Shown here in pieces: positions 42,226 to 52,052 of a stretch of DNA of 64,000 bases. The position numbers and the translations under genes were made by a program. The notes below the pieces were generated by a model. It saw nothing but the letters and a program-made list of their open reading frames with translations. It had not been told where the DNA came from and made no database searches. The stretch lies in NCBI RefSeq assembly GCF_004122105.1, contig NZ_SBKN01000001.1, forward strand, positions 124,001 through 188,000, written 5' to 3'. Position 1 is the first letter of the stretch. Each line of letters starts with the position of its first letter. The stretch is from Flavobacterium stagni (GTDB lineage: Bacteria > Bacteroidota > Bacteroidia > Flavobacteriales > Flavobacteriaceae).

Positions 42226-42753
42226 ATGAGAAAATTAGCCAATAGCGAACTCGATCGTAAATCCGTTGAAGATTTTAAAAAAGCGACAAAAACCCCAATA
42301 ATCATTATACTTGATGATATCCGAAGTCTGCATAATATCGGATCTGTATTTCGCACATCGGATGCTTTTTTAGTAGAAAAAATTTACCTCTGCGGCATCA
42401 CGGCTACACCTCCTCATAAAGAAATTCATAAAACGGCATTGGGTGCGACAGAAACTGTTGCATGGGAATATGCTGAAAATATTACAACTGTTATTCAACA
42501 ATTACAAAAAGAAGGCATTAAAGTCTATGCAATCGAACAAGTCGAAAACGCTACGTTCCTAGATCAATTTCTACCCATCAAAGACGAACGTTACGCCTTG
42601 ATTTTTGGCAACGAAGTGTATGGCGTTTCTCAAGAAGCCATAGCTCTTACCGAAGGTTGTATAGAAATTCCGCAATTGGGATCTAAACATTCACTCAACA
42701 TCTCCGTAAGCGCAGGCATTGTCGTTTGGGATTTTTTTCAAAAATTAAAATAA
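42226..42753 (+). CDS. TrmH/SpoU-family RNA 2'-O-methyltransferase
   Basis: 175-residue SPOUT methyltransferase: motif 1 ILDDIRSLHNIGSVFRTSDA (Asn and Arg of the active site), motif 2 YALIFGNEVYGVSQEAI, and motif 3 IEIPQLGSKHSLNISVSAGI. Stand-alone catalytic domain without the N-terminal extension of RlmB. The -7 element lies 5 bp before the ATG, so the mRNA may be nearly leaderless. Target nucleotide unknown (tRNA Gm18-type or rRNA). Confidence 0.92.
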   Translation: MRKLANSELDRKSVEDFKKATKTPIIIILDDIRSLHNIGSVFRTSDAFLVEKIYLCGITATPPHKEIHKTALGATETVAWEYAENITTVIQQLQKEGIKVYAIEQVENATFLDQFLPIKDERYALIFGNEVYGVSQEAIALTEGCIEIPQLGSKHSLNISVSAGIVVWDFFQKLK

Positions 42754-42760
42754 TCAATAA

Positions 42761-44788
42761 ATGTCCCGCATCTACGCCATTTTTCTATTTTTCTATTGTA
42801 TTGCAATATGGTCACAAACGACTAATGTTGCCCCCGTACTCCAAGCCACAGGCAACCAACCCTATTGTGCGGGAACTTCAGTAAAAATTGCCACTTCCAT
42901 GACCATTACAGACCCCGATGATTTGGGCGTCAACAATATTTTTATACAAATTTCTAACGGCTATGTTCAAGGGCAAGATCTATTGACATTAACTGGCATT
43001 CATCCTAATTTAGGAAGTTCCTGGGATGCAACTGCTGGAAAATTAACCTTATTTGGCATTACTGGACAACCTACTTATACCGAACTCACCGCTGCAATTC
43101 TGGATGTGGAATTTTCGAATAACTCGCCTAATCCATCAGGAACTCGGTCGTTTTCAATTTCTGTAGGTGATGCCAACTACCTCCCTTCCACCGGCCATTT
43201 TTATTTGTTTGTCCCCAATCTTGGTATTACCTGGACCAATGCTTTAGCATTAGCGAATTCAAGTACCTATTTTGGTTTGCACGGTTATTTAGCTACCCTA
43301 ACTTCGTTAGACGAAGCCGTTTTTTCAGGCAACCAAGCCTCAGGAACCGGTTGGATTGGTGCGAGTGACGAACAAGTGGAAGGACAATGGAAATGGATGT
43401 CCGGACCCGAACTCGGCACAGCACTTACCTTTACCTATTGGAATACGGGCGAACCGAATAATCTCAACGATGAAGATTATGCCCATATTACGGCGCCTGG
43501 TGTTGGACTTTCCGGTTCGTGGAATGATCTCTCCAATACCGGAGCAAGTTCAGGAAGTTACCAACCCAAAGGCTATATCGTCGAATTTGGCGGTATGCCC
43601 GGTGATCCTGTTCTACAAATTTCCACGAGTACTTCCCTTTATATTCCACAAATTACAGCAACTACAGACGGAAGTTCGTGCGGACCTGGAACAGTAAACT
43701 TACAAGCCACTACCAATCAAGGAACCGTAAATTGGTACACCTCTGCCACGGGTGGAACGCCAATTGCAACTGGAAATTCTTTTACAACACCCCTATTAAA
43801 CACAACTACAACTTTTTACACCGTAACTTCCGATTGTTTAAATAGTCCGAGAACAGCAATAACTGCAACCATAAACGACATCCCTGTGCTCTCAGTAAAT
43901 CCTGTTGCTTCGGGTTGTTCTGGTTTAAGTACCATTTTAAGTGCTACCACAACGGCCGGTGTTGTTCGATGGTATGCGTCAATGACTAGTACACAACCGT
44001 TATTTACAGGCAATCAATACACGACGCCCGTTCTGAACCAAACGACGACATTCTATGTTGAAGCCGACAACAACGGCTGTATTTCAACACGAATTCCGGT
44101 GACGGTAACCTTACTTCCAACACCGAATCTTGGGCCGGATGAAACCATTAATGTATGTGCCAACCGATCCGCTTCACTCGCGGTATTCTATCCCAATGCC
44201 ACGTATTCATGGTCGAATGGCAGCACAACCCCTTCCATTAGTGTCACACAAGCAGGCGTTTATCAAGTGACGGTTACCTCTGCTGCAAATTGTGCAGATA
44301 CCAAAACCTTTACCGTCAATCATTATCCTTTACCCGAATTAAATTCCTTATTAATCAACGGACTAGACATGACGGTTTTTATGGTTGAAAATGGTGATTT
44401 TGAATACAGTATTGACGGTGTTACCTTTCAAACTAGCCCCATTTTTCATTTGGACGAAGGTGGTTTTTTCACCCTCACAATTCGCGAAATTCACGGTTGT
44501 GGCTTACTCGAAATTCCGTTTCAAGCCAATGTTTTTCCAGCTTACTTTACTCCCAATCAAGATGGTATAAACGACAGTTGGTCTGGCAAAGGCTTGCTTA
44601 TTTCTGCATCAGAAACCCTAACCATTTATGATCGTTACGGAAAAATTGTATTTGAAATTAACCCACGTAATCCAAGTTGGAATGGTCAAATCAACGGACA
44701 GTTGGCACCCGCAGATGATTATTGGTTTGTGTATGAAAACAAAACCAATGGATTACGTCAAAAAGGGCACTTTGCGTTAAAGCGATAA
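42761..44788 (+). CDS. C-type-lectin-domain protein with T9SS type B sorting domain
   Basis: 675 residues. Signal peptide about 1-18 (FLFFYCIAIWSQ); an N-terminal cadherin-like beta domain with ITDPDDLGVNNIFIQISNG; a C-type lectin fold about 150-280 (ITWTNALALANS, GTGWIGASDEQVEGQWKWMS, TYWNTGEPNNLNDEDYAHI); two Ig-like repeats of the bacteroidete type (TTNQGTVNWYTSATGGTPI, TTTAGVVRWYASMTSTQPL); a third Ig-like segment (ATYSWSNGSTTPSISV); and a type B (gliding-motility-associated) T9SS domain at the C-terminus (FTPNQDGINDSW, IYDRYGKIVFEIN). The lectin EPN triplet suggests mannose-type sugar binding. Its last 12 bp overlap the folK-dNK gene tail to tail. Confidence 0.87.
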   Translation: MSRIYAIFLFFYCIAIWSQTTNVAPVLQATGNQPYCAGTSVKIATSMTITDPDDLGVNNIFIQISNGYVQGQDLLTLTGIHPNLGSSWDATAGKLTLFGITGQPTYTELTAAILDVEFSNNSPNPSGTRSFSISVGDANYLPSTGHFYLFVPNLGITWTNALALANSSTYFGLHGYLATLTSLDEAVFSGNQASGTGWIGASDEQVEGQWKWMSGPELGTALTFTYWNTGEPNNLNDEDYAHITAPGVGLSGSWNDLSNTGASSGSYQPKGYIVEFGGMPGDPVLQISTSTSLYIPQITATTDGSSCGPGTVNLQATTNQGTVNWYTSATGGTPIATGNSFTTPLLNTTTTFYTVTSDCLNSPRTAITATINDIPVLSVNPVASGCSGLSTILSATTTAGVVRWYASMTSTQPLFTGNQYTTPVLNQTTTFYVEADNNGCISTRIPVTVTLLPTPNLGPDETINVCANRSASLAVFYPNATYSWSNGSTTPSISVTQAGVYQVTVTSAANCADTKTFTVNHYPLPELNSLLINGLDMTVFMVENGDFEYSIDGVTFQTSPIFHLDEGGFFTLTIREIHGCGLLEIPFQANVFPAYFTPNQDGINDSWSGKGLLISASETLTIYDRYGKIVFEINPRNPSWNGQINGQLAPADDYWFVYENKTNGLRQKGHFALKR

Positions 44789-45913
44789 TTGCTTTTGGAT
44801 GGCCTTTAAAATGGTTATATAATCGGATTGATTTTTAACAAAATCCAATTCGGATACATCAATCACCAATACGTTTAAATTTTGCTGGGTTTTGATAAAA
44901 TCCAAATAGCCGTTATTAATTTTCTCTAGATAGTCAGCCGGAATTTCTTGTTCATAGCTTCGCCCCCGTTTACGGATATTTTGCAGTAAGCGTTCCGTAT
45001 TTTGGTACAAATAAATATACAAATCGGGCTTGGGCATTTCTTTGTAAATGATATCAAACAGCGTTTTATACAGACGGTATTCGTCTTCGGCCAACGTAAC
45101 TTTGGCAAATATTAACGATTTGAATATGTGGTAATCTGCCACCACAAAATCTTTAAACAAATCAAATTGGGACAAATCATCAGAAATTTGCTGGTAGCGA
45201 TCCGCTAGAAATGACATTTCCAAAGGAAAAGCATAGCGGTTTTGATCTTTGTAGAATTTAGGTAAAAACGGATTGTCAGCAAATCGTTCATAGACCGTTT
45301 TTGCATTAAAATCTTCGGCCATTTTGGTTGCCAATGTCGTTTTTCCAGCACCAATATTCCCTTCGATAGCGATATAATTGCATTGCTCTAAATGAATCGC
45401 TTGCAAAGGAGCCGAAAGATTACCAACAATTTGATATTCGCCATTATCCGAGCACTTTTGAATCAATTCATGCACGGATTGTTGGGTTTTCGGATGCGTC
45501 CAATTGGGCAAAACTTTAGCTAAAGGTTGCAACACAAATTGCCGTTCTGTAAGTAAAGGATGTGGAATGGTCAACTGTTCCGTTTCAACCAATTCATGAT
45601 CAAAACTTATGATGTCGATATCGATAATTCGGTCTTCATAGCCTTCAGAACCGCTTCGTGTTCTACCCATTTCGCGTTCAATTTTCAAAATGGATTTCAG
45701 AATTTTCTGAGGCGTTTTATGGGAATGAACCACAAGTATACAATTGTAAAACGAAGCGCTTTCAAAGCCCCAAGAAGTGGTTTCGTATACCGGAGAAACA
45801 GCGATTACCGTGGCCGTATTTTGATGTATCAAATGTACACATTGCTCCAAATTACTGAGCCTTTCGCCCGAATTGGTCCCCAATGCTAGTACAATTTGAT
45901 GCTGTGAATTCAT
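44777..45913 (-). CDS. folK: Fused HPPK (FolK) and deoxynucleoside kinase
   Basis: 378 residues, two enzymes in one chain. Residues 1 to about 160 are 6-hydroxymethyl-7,8-dihydropterin pyrophosphokinase of folate synthesis (LALGTNSGERLSNLEQCV, FYNCILVVHS, GYEDRIIDIDIISFD, IPHPLLTERQFVLQPL). From about 180 a dNK-type deoxynucleoside kinase follows, with P-loop AIEGNIGAGKTTLATKM, YERFADNPFLPKFY, LADRYQQISDD and the lid RKRGRSYEQ. The arrangement is known from Bacteroidetes. The ATG at 45913 is chosen over a TTG three codons upstream. It overlaps the preceding convergent gene by 12 bp. Confidence 0.92.
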   Translation of the reverse strand: MNSQHQIVLALGTNSGERLSNLEQCVHLIHQNTATVIAVSPVYETTSWGFESASFYNCILVVHSHKTPQKILKSILKIEREMGRTRSGSEGYEDRIIDIDIISFDHELVETEQLTIPHPLLTERQFVLQPLAKVLPNWTHPKTQQSVHELIQKCSDNGEYQIVGNLSAPLQAIHLEQCNYIAIEGNIGAGKTTLATKMAEDFNAKTVYERFADNPFLPKFYKDQNRYAFPLEMSFLADRYQQISDDLSQFDLFKDFVVADYHIFKSLIFAKVTLAEDEYRLYKTLFDIIYKEMPKPDLYIYLYQNTERLLQNIRKRGRSYEQEIPADYLEKINNGYLDFIKTQQNLNVLVIDVSELDFVKNQSDYITILKAIQKQLSL

Positions 45914-45949
45914 ACCCCGCAAAATAACTAAATCTAATTCAGAAATCGC

Positions 45950-45957
45950 TATTTTTG
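45950..45957 (+). promoter_or_regulatory. Putative sppA -7 element
   Basis: TATTTTTG fits TAnnTTTG, giving a leader of about 85 nt for the gene at 46050. Confidence 0.4.
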
Positions 45958-46049
45958 CGCTCGGTGTTGATAACTATTTTTGAGAAGTTAGACCCAAAAT
46001 TCCGTAACAATTTTAGTGAATTGGAAACTAATGTGTTAAAATTTAAACT

Positions 46050-47807
46050 ATGCGCTTTTTAAGTAATGTATTGGCCACTTTGGTCGGACTCTTTTTATTC
46101 TTCATGATTGCTTTTTTTGGGCTCATTTTTATAGCTGCCCTTTTTGGTGGTGATGAAGAAACCGTAACGGTTAACTCAAATTCGGTAATTGAATTGGATT
46201 TATCCAAAGTCGAATTGGACTATGCTGGAAAAATTAATTTCACCGACATTGGGCAATTTACGGCAAATCACGACGGGTTAATCGATATTTTGAATGCTAT
46301 TGATTATGCGAAAACCGATGCAGACATCAAAGGAATTTCATTGAAAAATGTGAACTCCGGTCTCGGTTTAGCTCAAACCAAAGCGTTACGGGACAAATTA
46401 ATTGATTTCAAAAAATCAGGTAAGTTTGTGTATGCCTATGCGGATGTCTATTCGCAAAAAGACTACTATTTAGCTTCTGCTGCGAATAAAGTTTGTATCA
46501 ATCCGGTGGGCGAATTGGATTTTAAAGGATTGGGCGCCGAATTGATGTTTTTCAAAGGCATTCAGGAAAAATCGGGCATCAAAATGGAAGTCATTCGCCA
46601 TGGAAAATACAAAAGTGCGGTCGAACCCTTTTTGGAAGACAAAATGAGTGACGCCAATCGCGAACAAACGAGTCAGTTACTACAATCTGTTTGGAATGCT
46701 GTCATCGCGGATATTTCTAAGAGTCGGAACATCTCTGCAGAAGAATTAAATGCTATTGCCGATAACCTCAGCGCACGTACGCCTGAATTGGCCAAACAAA
46801 ACCGTTTGGTTGATGTGATTACGTACGAAGATCATTACGATGATTTAATTCGGAAAGCCCTAAAAGAAGACCCTGACACCGATTACAATACAATTTCAAT
46901 CGTCGATTATGCGGAAGCCAAAGCCACTGCAGCGGTGAATTTAGATGCTACAGATGAAATTGCAATTATATACGCTCAAGGTGAAATTGCGGCTGGAGAA
47001 GGCGATGTGAATGTGATTGGGGATGGCGCTATGCGAAGAGCCATTCGCGATGCCCGCAGGGATGAAAATGTGAAAGCAATCGTATTGCGTGTCGATAGTC
47101 CAGGTGGTAGTGCATTGACCTCCGATTTGATTTGGAGAGAAATTGAATTAACGAAAAAAGTGAAGCCCGTGGTCGTTTCTATGGGGAATTACGCAGCTTC
47201 TGGCGGGTATTATATTTCGTGTAATGCCAATACCATTTTTGCTGAAGAAACCACCATTACAGGTTCGATTGGTGTATTTGGGGTGATTCCTAATTTTACG
47301 GAATTGGGTCAAAAAATTGGCTTGAGTGTGGACCAAGTGCAAACTAATAAAAATGCCTTAGATTACAGTCCGTTCCGCCCTATGGATGAAAATTTCAGAA
47401 TGGTAACACAAGAAGGAGTTGAACGAGTTTATGCCACTTTTGTAAAACGTGTGGCGGATGGCCGTAAATTAACTCCAGAGCAAGTTGATGCTATCGGGCA
47501 AGGTCGGGTATGGAGTGGCGCCGATGCCATCAAAATTGGTTTAGTCGATAAAATTGGTGGTTTGGACAAAGCTATTAAAGAAGCTGCCAAATTAGCTAAA
47601 CTCAAATCCTATCGCACCCAAGATTATCCAGAATACGACCGTGAATTGTTGGCTTTCTTTGAGGATATGGGGTTAGTTCAAAGTCGGGCCGAACTCTTAA
47701 AACAAGAAATTGGCGAACAGAATTATGAAATCTTACAACGCATTCAATTACTTTCCCGTCAAAAAGGAGTGATGACCCGAATGCCGTATGAACTAAAAAT
47801 AAATTAA
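46050..47807 (+). CDS. sppA: Signal peptide peptidase SppA, 67K type
   Basis: 585-residue inner-membrane protease with an N-terminal anchor (LVGLFLFFMIAFFGLIFIAALF) and two tandem S49 domains, as in E. coli SppA. The catalytic Lys is in RHGKYKSAVEPFLE of the first half and the catalytic Ser in SMGNYAASGGYYISCNAN of the second half; VLRVDSPGGSALTSD forms the substrate-binding strand. It degrades signal peptides after release in the membrane. A terminator follows. Confidence 0.95.
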   Translation: MRFLSNVLATLVGLFLFFMIAFFGLIFIAALFGGDEETVTVNSNSVIELDLSKVELDYAGKINFTDIGQFTANHDGLIDILNAIDYAKTDADIKGISLKNVNSGLGLAQTKALRDKLIDFKKSGKFVYAYADVYSQKDYYLASAANKVCINPVGELDFKGLGAELMFFKGIQEKSGIKMEVIRHGKYKSAVEPFLEDKMSDANREQTSQLLQSVWNAVIADISKSRNISAEELNAIADNLSARTPELAKQNRLVDVITYEDHYDDLIRKALKEDPDTDYNTISIVDYAEAKATAAVNLDATDEIAIIYAQGEIAAGEGDVNVIGDGAMRRAIRDARRDENVKAIVLRVDSPGGSALTSDLIWREIELTKKVKPVVVSMGNYAASGGYYISCNANTIFAEETTITGSIGVFGVIPNFTELGQKIGLSVDQVQTNKNALDYSPFRPMDENFRMVTQEGVERVYATFVKRVADGRKLTPEQVDAIGQGRVWSGADAIKIGLVDKIGGLDKAIKEAAKLAKLKSYRTQDYPEYDRELLAFFEDMGLVQSRAELLKQEIGEQNYEILQRIQLLSRQKGVMTRMPYELKIN

Positions 47808-47812
47808 AATGT

Positions 47813-47844
47813 AAAACCGCTTTTCAACGAAGCGGTTTTTTTTA
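47813..47844 (+). terminator. Terminator of sppA
   Basis: AAAACCGCTT/AAGCGGTTTT with a 7-nt loop and T run, just after the sppA stop. Confidence 0.88.
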
Positions 47845-47913
47845 ATCTTTTTTTGGGAAAATCAAGAGTGGATTCCACCACAGTAAATTGTATTTTTGTG
47901 GAACAAGGTCAAT

Positions 47914-47930
47914 TTAGGCAAGGTATTTGC
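47914..47930 (+). promoter_or_regulatory. Weak sigma-54-like site before the AsmA gene
   Basis: TTAGGCAAGGTATTTGC keeps the GG-N10-GC spacing but has A in place of T before the GG. A TATTTTTG at 47891-47898 is an alternative housekeeping element. Either could drive the gene at 47960. Confidence 0.25.
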
Positions 47931-47959
47931 GTTTTGGCTTTTTATAAATATTGAATCCT

Positions 47960-50533
47960 ATGTTAAAGAAAATCGCCAAAATTACCGGAATCACTTTGGG
48001 AGTAATCGTCTTACTTGCTTTTGCCATCCCCTATTTTTTCAAAGATCAAATCAAGGCTCGCATTGAAAAGGCCTTAAACGAAAGTGTAGATGCCAAAGTC
48101 TCTTTTGCAGATGCCGAAGTAAGTTTGTTTAAAAACTTCCCGAAAGCCACCGTCTCCGTTGAAAAAATGTCCATCATTAATAAAGCACCTTTTGAGGGTG
48201 ATACGCTTGTAGCCTTTGATGAATTGCACTTAAAATTATCGGTGATGGAATTGTTTAACAGCGACACCGAACCCATGCATGTTGATGCGATTTCAACTAA
48301 TAATGGATTAATCAATATTATTTTTAATGAAAAAGGTCAAGGGAATTACGACATCGCCTTAAAAGATAAAAAAGAAACAGACTCTGGTGAAGCCAGCAAA
48401 CCGTTATCGTTGAAAATTAAAGAATACGAAGTCGAAAATTATACGTTTCGCTTTACGGATAGAAAGTCCAAAATCAAAATGCAATTGGACAGTATCAATC
48501 ATACCGGTGAGGGAGATTTCAATAATGATGTATTGGATTTAAAAACCAAAACGACGACCCAAGTATCAATGTCCATGGACAAAATGAACTACATGAATCA
48601 CGTTCCTGTGGCGCTGGATGCGGTTCTGGGAATTGATTTAAAGCAAAGCAAATACAGCTTTAAACAAAACGAAGCCAAAATCAACGACTTGCCATTAAAG
48701 TTTAATGGTTTTATTCAAATGGCGGAGAACGCGCAAATTTATGATCTCACCTTTGAAACCCCCACTTCAGACTTTAAAAACTTCTTAGGCTTGATTCCAG
48801 CGGCTTACCGAAGCAATTTAGACAATGTAAAAACAACTGGTGCTTTTTCTGTAAAAGGATTTGCCAAAGGCCAATTAACCGAAACTACCGTACCCAAATT
48901 CAACATTGGTATCGCGTCAAACAACGCCTCTTTCCAGTATCCAAATTTGCCAAAAGCGATTAAAAACATTCATATTGACACAAAAATTGTGAATGAAACG
49001 GGAACAATGAACGATACTTATGTGAACATTGACCGCCTCTCATTTGCCATTGATCAAGATGTTTTTACTGCCAAAGCGACACTAAAAAATGTAGCTGAGA
49101 ATGCCCAAGTCAATGCAGAATTAAAAGGCACCATCAACTTAAATAATTTCTCAAAAGCCTATCCCATTAAATTAGATAAACCCTTATCGGGAATTTTAAA
49201 AGCAGATGTAACCACAGCCTTTGACATGGCATCCGTGGAAAAAAGCGATTATGCCCGAATTCAAAATGCGGGAACCATTGATTTGACCGGATTCCGTTAT
49301 ACCGATGAAACTGGAAAAAACATGGATATCAGCAAGGTTTTGGTCGAATTCAATCCGAGTCGTGTGCACTTAAAACAATTTGCGGCGAAAACCGGGAAAA
49401 GTGATTTGGCGGTGAATGGCGTTTTGGAGAATTTTTACGGTTTCATTTTCCGTAACCAAAACCTTCAAGGCAATTTCAACTTAACTTCCAATCAATTAGC
49501 CGTTAATGATTTCATGACTACGGAAACTACCCCAAAAACAGAAAGCAAAAAAGCAGCGGAGCCATTAAAAATTCCGGCCTTTTTGGATTGTTCGTTAACT
49601 GCAAAAGCCAATACCGTTTTGTACGACAACTTAACCTTAAAAAACTGTATGGGTAAGTTGATTATCAAAGACCAAAAAGTGACCTTGGAGAATGTAAAAA
49701 CGAATATTTTTAACGGTCAGATTACGTTTAACGGAGACGTTTCCACCAAAGAAAAAACACCAAAATTCGCCATGAATCTTGGTTTGAGTCAGGTTGATAT
49801 TGCCCAATCGTTCACACAATTGGAGATGTTAAAAAAGATTGCTCCGATTGCAGGCGTAATTAACGGAAAATTAAATTCGACGATAAAATTAAATGGCAAC
49901 TTAAACGCCACTGAAATGACCCCCGACATCAAAAGTCTTTCTGGTGATTTAATAGGGCAATTGCTTTCTACTACGGTAAATCCAAGTAATTCAAAATTGT
50001 TGAACACTTTGGATGATCAATTGAAGTTTATCGATATTAATAAACTCAATTTAAACGATTTAAAAGCAGCCGTTTCATTTAAGGACGGAAAAGTGGTGGT
50101 AAAACCGTTTGACATCAAATACCAAGACATCAAAGTCACCGTAAATGGCTCACATGGGTTTGATCAATCCATGAATTACGGTTTAAAATTGGATGTTCCT
50201 GCGAAATATTTAGGCAATGATGCCAATAAATTATTAGCCAAATTATCCCCTTCAGATGTAAATAAATTGGACAACGTTCCTATCAATGCCAATTTGACCG
50301 GAAGTTTTTCCAATCCAAAAGTCACCACAGATATAAAAACGGCAACGACAGCTTTAGCTAACAATATTGCCAAACAACAAAAAGATAAATTGGTTGGAAA
50401 AGGGAAATCTGCGCTAGACCAACTCATTGACCGCAACACCAAACCGGGAGATACTGCGAAAACAAAAACCAAAGAAGACATAAAAAATAAAGCCGGCAAT
50501 TTAATTAATGGTTTATTTGGAAAGAAAAAGTAA
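47960..50533 (+). CDS. AsmA-family protein
   Basis: 857 residues with an N-terminal membrane helix (IAKITGITLGVIVLLAFAIP) and a long beta-rich periplasmic body. This is the pattern of AsmA-like proteins, which bridge inner and outer membranes and are thought to carry phospholipids. Typical segments are NFPKATVSVEKMSIINKAPF near the start and a C-terminal AsmA_2-like region (GQLLSTTVNPSNSKLLNTLD onward). The C-terminal 60 residues are Lys/Asp-rich and low complexity. The ATG at 47960 is preferred over a TTG at 47951. Confidence 0.85.
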   Translation: MLKKIAKITGITLGVIVLLAFAIPYFFKDQIKARIEKALNESVDAKVSFADAEVSLFKNFPKATVSVEKMSIINKAPFEGDTLVAFDELHLKLSVMELFNSDTEPMHVDAISTNNGLINIIFNEKGQGNYDIALKDKKETDSGEASKPLSLKIKEYEVENYTFRFTDRKSKIKMQLDSINHTGEGDFNNDVLDLKTKTTTQVSMSMDKMNYMNHVPVALDAVLGIDLKQSKYSFKQNEAKINDLPLKFNGFIQMAENAQIYDLTFETPTSDFKNFLGLIPAAYRSNLDNVKTTGAFSVKGFAKGQLTETTVPKFNIGIASNNASFQYPNLPKAIKNIHIDTKIVNETGTMNDTYVNIDRLSFAIDQDVFTAKATLKNVAENAQVNAELKGTINLNNFSKAYPIKLDKPLSGILKADVTTAFDMASVEKSDYARIQNAGTIDLTGFRYTDETGKNMDISKVLVEFNPSRVHLKQFAAKTGKSDLAVNGVLENFYGFIFRNQNLQGNFNLTSNQLAVNDFMTTETTPKTESKKAAEPLKIPAFLDCSLTAKANTVLYDNLTLKNCMGKLIIKDQKVTLENVKTNIFNGQITFNGDVSTKEKTPKFAMNLGLSQVDIAQSFTQLEMLKKIAPIAGVINGKLNSTIKLNGNLNATEMTPDIKSLSGDLIGQLLSTTVNPSNSKLLNTLDDQLKFIDINKLNLNDLKAAVSFKDGKVVVKPFDIKYQDIKVTVNGSHGFDQSMNYGLKLDVPAKYLGNDANKLLAKLSPSDVNKLDNVPINANLTGSFSNPKVTTDIKTATTALANNIAKQQKDKLVGKGKSALDQLIDRNTKPGDTAKTKTKEDIKNKAGNLINGLFGKKK

Positions 50534-50566
50534 GTATATTTACCCCAACATTAAATAGTATATACC

Positions 50567-51142
50567 ATGAAAAAATTAATGATCAGCTTTCTTTTATTAA
50601 GCGGAATTGTTTCAAATGCACAGCGTCGTACAGGGGGCGATATCGAACTTGTTCCTTACATTGGCTATGCCACCTCCACCTTATCTGGAGACTATATCGA
50701 TGACTTGGATTATCGAAATTCGGCAGACTTTGGTGTTGTAGCCGACTATTACTTCAACAATCGCTGGAGTCTTCGTTCAGGATTGCAATTTCAAAGTATG
50801 GGTGCTGAAAATCAATACTTCGTTGACAAATTAAGTTATTTAAGCATTCCTGTTAATGCGAATTGGCACTTTGGCAGCAATCGTAAATGGAACTTAAATT
50901 TTGGTTTAACACCAAGTTTCTTACTCTCTGCCGATGAAAACGGTCAAGACATTAGTTCATACCTCAATAGTTTTCAAATGGGACTTACGTATGGTATTGG
51001 CTATAAAATTGAAGTCTCCAAAAAATTCAGCATTTTGGTAGATTGGCAAGGATTTAGCGGCATGTCAGACATTACGAAAAAAAGTGGCACCGTTGCAAAT
51101 GCACACTCTGTGTTTAATGTAGGTGGCGTATTCAAATTGTAA
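50567..51142 (+). CDS. Outer membrane beta-barrel protein
   Basis: 191 residues. Signal peptide (MKKLMISFLLLSGIVSNAQ), then alternating hydrophobic and polar strands ending in aromatic residues (FGVVADYYFNNRWSLRSGLQ, FGLTPSFLLSA, FSILVDWQGFSG) and a C-terminal Phe-x-Leu end (FNVGGVFKL), as in small eight-stranded OM barrels. It follows the AsmA gene by 33 bp. Specific function unknown. Confidence 0.82.
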   Translation: MKKLMISFLLLSGIVSNAQRRTGGDIELVPYIGYATSTLSGDYIDDLDYRNSADFGVVADYYFNNRWSLRSGLQFQSMGAENQYFVDKLSYLSIPVNANWHFGSNRKWNLNFGLTPSFLLSADENGQDISSYLNSFQMGLTYGIGYKIEVSKKFSILVDWQGFSGMSDITKKSGTVANAHSVFNVGGVFKL

Positions 51143-51163
51143 CTTTAGAATACAATATAAAAC

Positions 51164-51195
51164 AAAAGCGACTAATTAATTAGTCGCTTTTTTTA
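51164..51195. terminator. Bidirectional terminator
   Basis: Perfect palindrome with half-site AAAGCGACTAATT (51165-51190), flanked by A and T tracts; shared by the OM barrel and DUF2797 genes. Confidence 0.82.
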
Positions 51196-51990
51196 TGCTA
51201 TTGTGATTCGAACTTCATACCCTTCATAGGTGCGGACATTAAAAACGGTCTGATCTTCAAAGAGTAAATATTGTCCTTTCACTCCGATTAATTTTCCAGA
51301 ATACTGCTTGGTTTTTTCCAGATTTAAACTGGTAACTTTAGAAGGATAATTCAAAACTGGATAATGCAATTCGTATAAATCTTGTGCTTCGGGATGAAAA
51401 TAAGGCCTAACTTCCTCTGGCAACACGGAAGCAATTTTCTCCCTTTCTTGGAATAAATCCACCCAAGCCACTTCATTTTTGAGCATTTTTTGCCAATTGG
51501 TTTTGTCGGCAAAATAATTTTTAAGCGCAACTTCGGTGATTCCTGCCAAATACCGGTTGGGCACTTCCACGATAGGCAATGCTTGAACGGCACCTTGATC
51601 GATCCAACGAGTGGGTACTTGTGTTTTGCGTGTTACACCTACTTTCACTTCACTAGACAACGCCAAATAGACTATATGCGGTTGCAATTGCACCCGTTTT
51701 TCATAATCCAAATCACGGTCTTCAATATCCAAATGGGCTGTACTTAACTCAGGGCGCATAATCCAATCGCCTGCTGCAGGACTGCCCATAAAGCAATCGT
51801 AACAAAAGCCTTGACGGAAGATTTTCTTCTTTTTACCACAATTCAAACACTGGTAACCCGTATGCTCAAACTCAAGGGTTTTGCCTAACATTTGATTGAT
51901 ATGTAAAAAACTTTGATCCAAAACCAAATAGTATTGAATAGGGTCTTGAAATTCCGTTTGCATCTTGGAAAGCACGCCTTCGTAAATCAT
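51193..51990 (-). CDS. DUF2797 protein (zinc-ribbon plus GIY-YIG-like)
   Basis: 265 residues. A CxxC...CxxC zinc-ribbon-like part at about 47-67 (YQCLNCGKKKKIFRQGFCYD), then HIVYLALSSEVKVGVTRKTQ, whose pattern recalls the GIY-YIG nuclease core, and a further alpha/beta tail. DUF2797 is the family I recognise. Catalytic competence is uncertain because the GIY-YIG residues are only partly recognisable. Divergent from the SIMPL gene and convergent with the OM barrel gene. Confidence 0.82.
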   Translation of the reverse strand: MIYEGVLSKMQTEFQDPIQYYLVLDQSFLHINQMLGKTLEFEHTGYQCLNCGKKKKIFRQGFCYDCFMGSPAAGDWIMRPELSTAHLDIEDRDLDYEKRVQLQPHIVYLALSSEVKVGVTRKTQVPTRWIDQGAVQALPIVEVPNRYLAGITEVALKNYFADKTNWQKMLKNEVAWVDLFQEREKIASVLPEEVRPYFHPEAQDLYELHYPVLNYPSKVTSLNLEKTKQYSGKLIGVKGQYLLFEDQTVFNVRTYEGYEVRITIA

Positions 51991-52052
51991 TTGAATACAA
52001 TAAAAAAGTTAAATCTGCGTAAAGATAGAACAACCAAAAAAACCAAACCAAC

